Shown here one piece after another: positions 5,571 through 12,300 of a DNA stretch of 12,924 bases. The notes under the pieces were generated by a model that was not told the origin of the DNA, made no database searches, and was given only the letters and a program-made list of their open reading frames with translations. The DNA is from JASHVB01 sp049522565 (GTDB lineage: Bacteria; Pseudomonadota; Alphaproteobacteria; Acetobacterales; Acetobacteraceae), in the NCBI GenBank assembly GCA_049522565.1, contig JBEKNT010000349.1, forward strand, positions 1 through 12,924, given 5' to 3'. The position numbers and the translations under genes are program-made. Within the stretch, counting starts at the first letter, position 1, and each line of letters opens with the position of its first letter.

Positions 5571-7328
5571 ATGAGCGAGAGCCGACCGCGCCGCTTGCGA
5601 TCGCCCCTGTCCGTCCGCACGCATATGCTTGGCCTCATCCTGGTCATCCTGCTGCCGCTGCTGGCGTTCGGCGCCTTCCTGGTGCTCCGCTCGGCCGAGC
5701 ATGAGCAGCAGATACTCGCCGCCACGGTGCAGGATCGCACCCGCGCCGCCGCCCGCGACATCGAGCGCGAGATCGGCAACCTGCGGAGCCAGTTGTTCGT
5801 CGTCGCCAATGCCGGAGAGCTGCAGCCGGGGAATTTCGCCGCATTCTACGCGCGCGCCACCACGGCGCTGGGGCAGCGCGGCCTGGCGCTGGTCCTCAGC
5901 GAGCCGGACGGCAAGGAGGTGCTGGACACCCGCCTGCCGCTCGGCGTGACGCTGCCGGACAATCCCGATCTCCGGGCCGTCCGCCAGGTCGCCGACAGCG
6001 GCCTGCCGTACGTCTCCGACCTGACGGTCAGCCCGGTGACCCACCTGCCGGTGGTGATGATCCACGTGCCGGCCATGCAGAACGGCAAGGTCGCCTACGT
6101 CGCCAGCCTGGACGTGATGCCGTCGCTCGAAGCGATCCTGGCACGCCAGCAACTGCCCGAGGACTGGCTGGCCACGATCGTGGACCGTCGCGGCTATACC
6201 CTCGCCCGGACCCGTGGGGCCGAGCAATTCGTCGGACAGCCTGGCCGGCCGGACTTCCTGCGGCGGGTGCGCGATGTCGACGAGGGCTGGTTCCCGTTCC
6301 CCTCGCGCGACGGGATCGCGCAATCCGTCGCCTTCAGCCACGTCAAGCCGACCGGATGGACCGTCGTCATCGGCATTCCGCTCGACGTGCTCTACGCGCC
6401 GGTCCGGCACTCCACCCGTGTGCTGATCCTGGTCGGCACGGCGACGCTCGCGGTGGCGCTGCTGCTGGCGCTGCTGATCGGCCGCCACATCGCCCGGCCG
6501 ATCACCGGCCTGGTCAAGTACGCCGAGCTGGTCGGGCAGGGCCAGCCGGTCGCCCTGCGCCTGACCGGCCTGCGCGAGACCGACGCGGTGGCTTGCTCGC
6601 TGTTCCGCGCCAGCGAGAGCCTGCACCGCACCATGGCCGAGCGCTCGCAGACCGCCGCCGACCTGCGCGCCAGCGAGGAGCGCAAGCAACTGCTGCACGA
6701 GGCCGTCCTGGCCCAGGAGAGCGAGCGCAAGCGGATCGCCCGGGAGCTGCATGACAGCCTGGGACAGTACCTGACCGCATTGCAGCTCGGCCTGAGCGCG
6801 ATCGGGCGACGCTGCGCGGCCGACGCCGGCGCCACCGCGGATGTCGCGAAGCTGCGCGACCTGACGTCGGAGATCGGCGCCGAGGTGAACCGCATGGCCT
6901 GGGAGCTGCGGCCCACGGCGCTTGACGATCTGGGCCTGGAGACGGCGGTCACCCAGTACCTGGAGGAATGGGGCGAGCGATCGCGACTGCACTTCGACCT
7001 GCAAGTCAGTCTCGGCGACCGGAGGCTGCCGCAGATGGTCGAGACAACGGTCTACCGGGCCTTGCAGGAAGCGGTGACCAACGTCGTCAGGCATGCGGAC
7101 GCGGAACGGGTCGCCGTCATTCTCGAAGCGACGGACCAGCAACTGCAACTGATCGTCGAGGATGACGGCAAGGGGTTTCCGGCGGACGAGGGCGGCAATG
7201 TCGCGGCGGGGGCGTTGCGGCTTGGCCTGCTCGGCATCCGCGAGCGTCTGGCCCTGGTCGATGGAATCCTGGAGGTCGAATCGACCCCGGGGCTGGGCAC
7301 GACGCTATTTGTCCGGGTGCCGGTCTGA
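5571..7328 (+). CDS. Membrane sensor histidine kinase, NarX/DesK (HisKA_3) class, with Cache-like sensor and HAMP
   Basis: This is a 585-aa inner-membrane kinase expected to autophosphorylate and pass phosphate to a LuxR/NarL-type regulator. In order: a basic N-terminus, TM1 (about 19-39), an extracytoplasmic region of ~245 residues, TM2 (about 284-304), HAMP (about 304-356), a coiled-coil linker, HisKA_3 dimerisation helix with the phospho-acceptor H394 in RIARELHDSLGQ, and HATPase_c. The ATPase shows the N box QEAVTNVVRHA (N504), the G1 box DDGKGF (531-536) and the glycine-rich LGLLGIRERL. The periplasmic part ends in KPTGWTVVIGIP, a hallmark of Cache sensors; the ligand is unknown. An ATG at 5550 in the same frame would add 7 residues; neither start has a good ribosome site, and MSESRPRRLRSPLSVRTH looks the more natural. 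No response regulator is encoded next to it. Confidence 0.92.
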   Translation: MSESRPRRLRSPLSVRTHMLGLILVILLPLLAFGAFLVLRSAEHEQQILAATVQDRTRAAARDIEREIGNLRSQLFVVANAGELQPGNFAAFYARATTALGQRGLALVLSEPDGKEVLDTRLPLGVTLPDNPDLRAVRQVADSGLPYVSDLTVSPVTHLPVVMIHVPAMQNGKVAYVASLDVMPSLEAILARQQLPEDWLATIVDRRGYTLARTRGAEQFVGQPGRPDFLRRVRDVDEGWFPFPSRDGIAQSVAFSHVKPTGWTVVIGIPLDVLYAPVRHSTRVLILVGTATLAVALLLALLIGRHIARPITGLVKYAELVGQGQPVALRLTGLRETDAVACSLFRASESLHRTMAERSQTAADLRASEERKQLLHEAVLAQESERKRIARELHDSLGQYLTALQLGLSAIGRRCAADAGATADVAKLRDLTSEIGAEVNRMAWELRPTALDDLGLETAVTQYLEEWGERSRLHFDLQVSLGDRRLPQMVETTVYRALQEAVTNVVRHADAERVAVILEATDQQLQLIVEDDGKGFPADEGGNVAAGALRLGLLGIRERLALVDGILEVESTPGLGTTLFVRVPV

Positions 7329-7338
7329 ATGCCACGTC

Positions 7339-7369
7339 CGGGCTTTAACGTAGCGTCAGGAAAAGCCCG
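7339..7369 (+). terminator. Hairpin just after the sensor kinase stop
   Basis: CGGGCTTT (7339-7346; first base C7339) pairs with AAAGCCCG (7362-7369), an 8-bp stem with a 15-base loop, 11 bases past the TGA. The loop is long and only scattered T residues follow, so it is a plausible but not strong intrinsic terminator. Confidence 0.45.
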
Positions 7370-7511
7370 ACTGTGATTTCCGCCCATTCCTGGCTAAGGA
7401 GTCGGGCGCCGGGCCGAGCCATTGACCTCGGTGGCGGACGGGATCGCCCACTGTCATGGCGCGTTGACCACCGGCCGGCGGCGGCCGACCCGCCCCGGAT
7501 GTAACCGTGGA

Positions 7512-7599
7512 GGTCGCCGGAGATAAGGCGGCTCCCCCTCCCCTTGTGGCAGGGGGGTCGCCGGAGATAAGGCGGCTCCCCCTCCCCTTGTGGCAGGGG
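7512..7599. repeat. Exact 44-bp tandem duplication
   Basis: Bases 7512-7555 and 7556-7599 are identical. Each unit begins GGTCGCCGGAGATAAGGCGG and runs into CTCCCCCTCCCCTTGTGGC plus a G-run. With no sequence between copies and no divergence, this is a recent slippage or unequal-crossover duplication of the left arm of the palindromic element that follows. Confidence 0.85.
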
Positions 7600-7666
7600 G
7601 CAGGGGGGAGGGGTCCCGCGCCGCACGACCCCTCCCCCCAACCCCCTCCCACAAGGGGAGGGGGAG
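7576..7666. repeat. 40-bp near-perfect inverted repeat
   Basis: The arm 7576-7615 is the reverse complement of 7627-7666 at 37 of 40 positions, with an 11-base loop. The arms are the CTCCCCCTCCCCTTGTGG..G-run / C-run..CACAAGGGGAGGGGGAG type that I recall as a dispersed intergenic repeat in many high-GC Proteobacteria. Between convergent genes it could act as a bidirectional terminator or mRNA end stabiliser; that is inference. Confidence 0.8.
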
Positions 7667-7723
7667 TTGTTTCTTGCGAGCGGAGCGCGGCGAACTCCCC
7701 GAGATATCGCACTCGCGCACGCG

Positions 7724-7753
7724 GGAGATTGTTTCGCTTCGCTGGCAATGACG
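7724..7753. repeat. Dispersed GATTG..TCGCTTCGCT.GCAATGACG-type repeat
   Basis: The stretch reads GGAGATTGTTTCGCTTCGC followed by TGGCAATGACG. This closely resembles a short intergenic repeat seen many times per genome in Acetobacteraceae and other Alphaproteobacteria (from memory). Only one copy is in this window, so the repeat status cannot be proven here. Confidence 0.5.
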
Positions 7754-7820
7754 GCGTCGGCCGCGGGGCCGAACAGTCAGGATCGCAACGCTGGCAAGCT
7801 GCACAGATTGACTGCCCCCG

Positions 7821-7857
7821 CCGCTTCGCGCAGCGGAGAGACGCAGGTCTCGCCTGC
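7821..7857 (-). terminator. Clustered small hairpins just after the phosphatase stop
   Basis: Reading away from the phosphatase TAG, GCAGG/CCTGC (7843-7857) and GAGAC/GTCTC (7838-7851) are mutually exclusive 5-bp hairpins. CCGCT/AGCGG (7821-7836) follows. No T-run is present. They could mark the 3' end of the T6SS operon, but the stems are short. Confidence 0.3.
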
Positions 7858-8586
7858 CTACTCCGTCGCCTCGACCGCCACAGCGGTGACGTTGTCCGAC
7901 GCGTTCAGCGCCAGCGCCGCGGCAATCAGCGTGTCCGGCGGCGGCACGCCGGAATTGTCCGACAGCAGACTTGCCAGCTCGTGTTCCGGCACCGTCTTGC
8001 ACAGTCCGTCGCTGCACAGCAAAAACCGGTCGCCCACCTGGATGCGCCCGCTCACCTTGTCCAACGCAAAATCTTCCAGATCGGCACCGACCGCGCGCGT
8101 GATGACATTGGCACGCGGATGGTGTTCGGCCTCCTCCGGACGGATCACGCCCGATTCAACCAGCTCCTGCACCAGGCTGTGGTCGCGCGTGATCTGTTGC
8201 AGGATGCCGTCGCGCAGCAGGTAGGCGCGTGAATCGCCGGCCCACAGGCAGGCGAAGTGATCGTTGCGTGCCAGCATCACCACCACCGTCGAGGCGATGA
8301 TGACATCCGGACCGCGTCGCTGTGCCTCGGCGCGTAGCGCGTCATGGGTCATCTCGATGCGCGTACGCACTTCCGCAAGCAGCTCGGAGGCCGACAGGCC
8401 GGGCGGGATGGCTTCCAACGATTCGCGGATCATGCCGGATGCGACTTCGCCGGCATCATGCCCGCCGGCGCCGTCCGCCACCGCCCAGACACCCAGGTCG
8501 GGACGATCGACATAGGCATCCTCGTTGTGCTTGCGTTTTGGGCCCGGATTTGTCGTCGCCCAGGAGCGGAGATGAACCGCGCTCAT
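7858..8586 (-). CDS. pppA: PP2C-family Ser/Thr phosphatase, T6SS-associated (PppA type)
   Basis: PppA removes threonine phosphates placed by PpkA, for example on Fha, and thereby switches off type VI secretion; it acts in the cytoplasm. The protein is 242 aa, a minimal bacterial PP2C. Metal-coordinating residues are all present: E22-D23 in HNEDAY, D38-G39 in VADGAGGH, D118 in WAGDSRAY, D193-G194 in CSDGL and D231-N232 in SDNVTAV. No membrane segment is seen. The chosen ATG at 8586 overlaps the tagF stop as ATGA and has GGGAG 8 bases upstream; an ATG at 8601 would add five residues. It is the last gene of the tssM-tagF-pppA run. The PP2C fold is certain; the PppA role is inferred from the tagF neighbour. 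PpkA and Fha are not in the window. Confidence 0.92.
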   Translation of the reverse strand: MSAVHLRSWATTNPGPKRKHNEDAYVDRPDLGVWAVADGAGGHDAGEVASGMIRESLEAIPPGLSASELLAEVRTRIEMTHDALRAEAQRRGPDVIIASTVVVMLARNDHFACLWAGDSRAYLLRDGILQQITRDHSLVQELVESGVIRPEEAEHHPRANVITRAVGADLEDFALDKVSGRIQVGDRFLLCSDGLCKTVPEHELASLLSDNSGVPPPDTLIAAALALNASDNVTAVAVEATE

Positions 8587-9218
8587 GACGGTGACTCCCA
8601 TGACTCTCCCCCTGCTGGTGCCTCTGGCACCGTGGCCCCGGGCACCGCGGCCCCGAGCATCGTGGCATAAACCGAGGCATCCGGCAGCCCCGCCAAGACG
8701 AAGCGCGTCGCCGGCACCCGCGGCGCGCCGTCAGTCCACCAGATGCTTTGCATCATTCCGGTTTCCGTTCGTCCCCCCGTGCCCTCCGCCGCTTCCGGCA
8801 CGCCGAGCATGGCGCCGAGCTGTTCCGGGCCGGCATCCTGTTCCAAGGCAGCACGTCCGGCGGCTTCGCAGCCGTCCAGCCAGAGCGGATCATCCTCGGG
8901 AGCGCCACCGTCGTTGTACAGCGCTGCGAAGGTCAACGGAAAATAGCGGCCGGCCCGGTCCACACTGGGCAGCATCAGGCCGAGCGCAGCGCGATCGCCG
9001 CACAGCCCGGCCGACAAGGCGAAGCGCCAGACCGGTGCTTCCAGGAAGGCGGGCAGCCAGGCCTCACCCATGCGTTCGCGGCTGCCGGCGATGGCGGGGG
9101 CAAGCCAGGCATCCCAACGGTCGGTGAAGTCGCGCGGCAACGCGCCGCGCACGAAATCGCCGCGTGCCGGCAGCTTGCCGTAGAAACCGGCGATCACGGG
9201 GGTCATGGCCACACGCAT
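8583..9218 (-). CDS. tagF: Type VI secretion-associated protein TagF (ImpM family)
   Basis: TagF is a cytoplasmic T6SS accessory protein that represses secretion after translation in Pseudomonas and Agrobacterium, acting with or in parallel to the PpkA/PppA phosphorylation switch. The protein is 211 aa with the family's N-terminal signature GFYGKLPARGDFV (11-23) followed by LPRDFTDRWDAWL. Then come LMLPSVDRAGRYFPLT (81-96) and SIWWTDG (158-164). The C-terminal ~20 residues are Ala/Pro/Gly-rich and probably loose. The ATG at 9218 has an excellent GGGAGG 7 bases upstream; an in-frame ATG at 9206 is less likely. It follows tssM after a 145-base gap and overlaps pppA by 4 bases. In Agrobacterium, as I recall, TagF and PppA are fused; here they are separate. 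Confidence 0.93.
   Translation of the reverse strand: MRVAMTPVIAGFYGKLPARGDFVRGALPRDFTDRWDAWLAPAIAGSRERMGEAWLPAFLEAPVWRFALSAGLCGDRAALGLMLPSVDRAGRYFPLTFAALYNDGGAPEDDPLWLDGCEAAGRAALEQDAGPEQLGAMLGVPEAAEGTGGRTETGMMQSIWWTDGAPRVPATRFVLAGLPDASVYATMLGAAVPGATVPEAPAGGESWESPS
8595..8599 (-). promoter_or_regulatory. Shine-Dalgarno GGGAG deciding the pppA start
   Basis: On the minus strand GGGAG (8599 to 8595) lies 8 bases before the ATG at 8586, inside the 3' end of tagF. It favours that start over the ATG at 8601, which the same element could not serve. Confidence 0.6.
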
Positions 9219-9225
9219 GGTGCCG

Positions 9226-9231
9226 CCTCCC
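9226..9231 (-). promoter_or_regulatory. Strong Shine-Dalgarno GGGAGG for tagF
   Basis: Minus-strand GGGAGG (9231 to 9226) with a 7-base spacer to the ATG at 9218 fixes the tagF start. Confidence 0.65.
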
Positions 9232-9308
9232 GCATGCCGGCCCGGGCGGCGACGCGGACCAAGCCAGGGGACGGTTCCGCATGGGCCGCACCCACCCTTC
9301 CTCCCAGC

Positions 9309-9331
9309 CTTGATCCGCTTCGCGGCGCAAG
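9309..9331. repeat. Small interrupted hairpin in the tssM-tagF spacer
   Basis: CTTG/CAAG and CCGC/GCGG pair around a TTC loop with a 2x2 internal mismatch. It lies in the 145-base gap after tssM, the only real gap in this operon segment. It might modulate tagF-pppA levels relative to tssM, or mean nothing. Confidence 0.25.
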
Positions 9332-9363
9332 TCCACCAGGGGAGGGGGCGACGGTGACGATCA

Positions 9364-12300
9364 TCACAACCCCGGGCATCGGAAGTCGTGCAGCATGCCC
9401 GGAGCGAACGGATTCAACACCGATCCGGCACGAATTTCGAAACTGGCCTGGCGATCGCCCATGTGGAAGGTCAGCGTGTAGCGCTCAGAGGAGCCGGCCT
9501 GTTGCAGCGTGCCCTGGTCGAACAGCCGGAACAGGGCCCACGGCCCGTTGGCCGACAGCACGGGCGGTCCGCTTGACGGCGCCGGCTCGAACACCAGCCG
9601 CGCGCTGTCCATTCCGTTCGGCCCCGGCCAGGTTATCGACGTCGCACGTTGCGGACCATGGGCGTAGTTGATGGGCTGCCCGCCGAGTTCCAGCGTCACT
9701 TGCTTGGCGCCCGCATCCAGCGTTTCAGGCGTGATATCGAAGCGTACGCTCGGCTGCGCCCCGCCCCCGGCAAAGAACAGCTCGCCGATGGCCGCCGCGC
9801 GCTGGAACTGCGCCAGGTCGCCAGGCGAAACCGGCGGCGCTACGCCCGCGACGGGCTGCGCCTTCCACGTCGCGCCCGACGTATCGACGAACGGCCGGAG
9901 TTGCGTGTTGAAGAACTGGTTGATCATGCCGTTCGGTCCGAACAGCCGGCCGAAATCGTCCAGCGGGATGCCATTCGGCGAGCCGGCGGTGAATGGATAC
10001 CGTCCGGTCACCGCCTGCTGGCACAACGAGGCCGGACCGCCCGGAGCGTTGAACGCCGCTGCGGCGGCCTTCTTCGATCCGGCGCTGCGTTGCGAATTGC
10101 CGCTCATCGCCAGTGCCGCCAGCCAGCGTTGCGCCGGCTGCGGATCGCGCGCCGCCTCGGCTTGCAACATCTGCGCCGGGTCACTGCCGCCGGCCGGGGG
10201 AGCGGCGGCGGCGCCCGGCCCGGCATTCGCCACCTGGGCAAGTTGCACTTGCAGGTCATTCAGCAGCTTCAGTGCGGCGTCGATCGGCGCACCGGGGGGC
10301 TTGCCGACAAACGCAATCAACGCGGCGTAGCGGTCGTCGATCACCTTGCCAGGCGGTGGCGCCGGCTGTCCGTTCGTCGTCGCGAACATTCCCGCGAAAG
10401 GATTGGCGATACTGCTCCCCACGGTCGAGGCGTTCGCCGCGCTGGCGGCGGTCGAGCTGACGGCGCCGGCGGCACTGGCGGCCTGTGTCGCTCCGGCGAG
10501 GAGGCCAGCGGCTCCGGGACTCTGCGGCGCCGCCTGGGCCAGCGCGAGCTGGTGGGTGATGCCCGCCAGCAGATCGCGCATCGGCGATTGCGGCGACGAC
10601 AGCACGTAAAGCGCCTGCACCGCCTGCTGAAGATTGGTCAGCGGCGTGACGTCGATGTCGTTCAGCAGCCCGTCCCACTGCTTGGCGTAGTCATTGGTGT
10701 ACAGCTTGACCACGTCGCTTTGCAGATTGAGCACCTGCGGGCTGGCGGGATCGATCTCCGACTGCTTGCCCAGCACCCAGCTTTCCGAGGCCACCTGTCT
10801 CGTCGCGAGCGGCAGTTGCGGCAGCAGCACCTTGTAGAACCCGTCCACGGTGTAGAACCCGGGAATGCCATCGGTCAGAGGCGCCCCGGAGCGGCGGTAG
10901 AACACGCCGACGCCCGTGGTGCCGAGCGGATCCGCCGGCCGCCAGGGCGGCAGCGCCGACGCCTGGGGCGAGTTCTGGATCGACGCATAGACCCGATCCG
11001 CCAGCGTCACCCGGCTGAAGGTGCGCCGCGCGTCCTCCACCAGGGCGCCGTCCAGCGTCACTTTCGGCAACGGCTGATCGAGCATGAAGGCGAGGTGCTT
11101 TTCCAGCGAGTCGCGGATCGGCTGCGCGGCGGGACCGGGATACGCGGCCTGCCAGTCGTAATGCATCCACGCCTTGACCGTATTGCGGTCGAGCGGTCCC
11201 AGCGAGCCGAGCATCAGGTAGACCTTCGTCGCCTGGTACAGGAAGGCGGGGTTGTTGAAGTTCTGCCGCATCTGGGCTTCCAGCCGGAAGATCAGCCGCG
11301 GGAACAGGATGTTGTCGACCGCGTGGACATAGACCTGCTTGGCGCCCTCGCCGAGCTTGCCGGTCTGATCGAGACCGGGGAAGAACTGCCACGGCGTCGG
11401 CCGGGCATCGACCCCGAAGGGAAGCGCCCGCGCCATGTCCAGCACCGGCGCGACGGCCGGCAGGTTGGCGTCGTTGACCGGATCCAGCGGCAAGGCCTGC
11501 GCGGCCTTGGTGTATGCGGCGAGTGCGTCGTCCGACTGCGCGGTGGCAGTGCTGTTGATAGAGCGGGTCTGGATCAACGCTGCGGCGCCGAGCACCGCGA
11601 CCAGCGCCGCGACCGCGGCCACGCCGATATAGGCCAGCCGGTTGCGCCGCACCGCGCCCGGGTCGCGCGACACCAGCGTCGCCTCGCCGAATATCACGTC
11701 CTTCAGCAGCCGCGTCAGGAAGTAGCTGCGTCCCGCCTCCGGGCGCAGCGTCGGCGCGCGCTGGGCGTCGATGCCGAAGCTGCGCGCCATGGCGCCGGTC
11801 AGCCGGTCGATCGGCGAGCCTTCCTGGGTGCCTGACGTGAGGTAGATGCCGCGCAGGAACGGTGCCGGATCGAGCCGCGAACCGCCGAATGCCTCACCCA
11901 CAAATTCTGCCAGCGGGGTCTGCAGGCTGGCGACCTGCGCCGGGAAGCCGGCGATGGCGGTGCGCTTGTCGGGGCTGCGCTCGGCCTGCAACCGGTCGAG
12001 CAAGCGCTCGTTCAGCCGCTGTACCAGGAGGGAGAATTCGGTGGTGAAGGCTGCGGCGGTGCCGGTTTCCGACTTGTTCAGCGGGAAGGTCATGCCCCAG
12101 ACCTGGCCGCGCTTCTCCCGATCCAGGTCGTCGAAAAACTCCATGAAGCCGGCAATCAGGTCGGCCTTGGTGAACAAGGCATAGACCGGGACCTTCACGC
12201 CGAGCTGGTCCGACAGTTCCTTCACCCGGCGGCGGATGGCGCGGGCATGCGCCAGTCGCTCGTGCTGCGGCGCGGCGGCGATATCGGACAGCGCGATGGC

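Larger units (their letters stand above)
7329..7857. other. Gene-free convergent junction rich in repeats
   Basis: These ~530 bases lie between the 3' ends of the sensor kinase (plus strand) and the phosphatase gene (minus strand). Open frames here are translations of repeats. The content is a hairpin after the kinase, a 44-bp tandem duplication and 40-bp inverted repeat, a GCAATGACG-type dispersed repeat, and small hairpins after the phosphatase stop. Nothing recognisable was seen in about 7380-7510 or 7755-7820. Confidence 0.65.

Noticed and set aside
5556..7148. 530-codon open frame on the minus strand
   Set aside because: It is antisense to the sensor kinase and rich in Gln, Arg and Gly, with no recognisable domain.
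7512..7599. Possible CRISPR array
   Set aside because: There are only two copies, directly abutting with no spacer, and no cas genes. It is a simple tandem duplication.
7507..8232. 241-codon plus-strand frame over the repeat region and pppA
   Set aside because: Its first part translates the palindromic repeat (Pro/Gly-rich) and the remainder is antisense to the PP2C phosphatase.
9375..9400. CCGGGCAT/ATGCCCGG inverted repeat at the 3' end of tssM as a terminator
   Set aside because: It lies within the coding sequence for the conserved C-terminus, has a long loop and no T-run, and tagF follows in the same operon direction.
9649..11835. 728-codon open frame on the plus strand
   Set aside because: It lies wholly antisense to tssM, and the translation is Arg/Gly/His-rich with no motif. 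It is a codon-position artefact.
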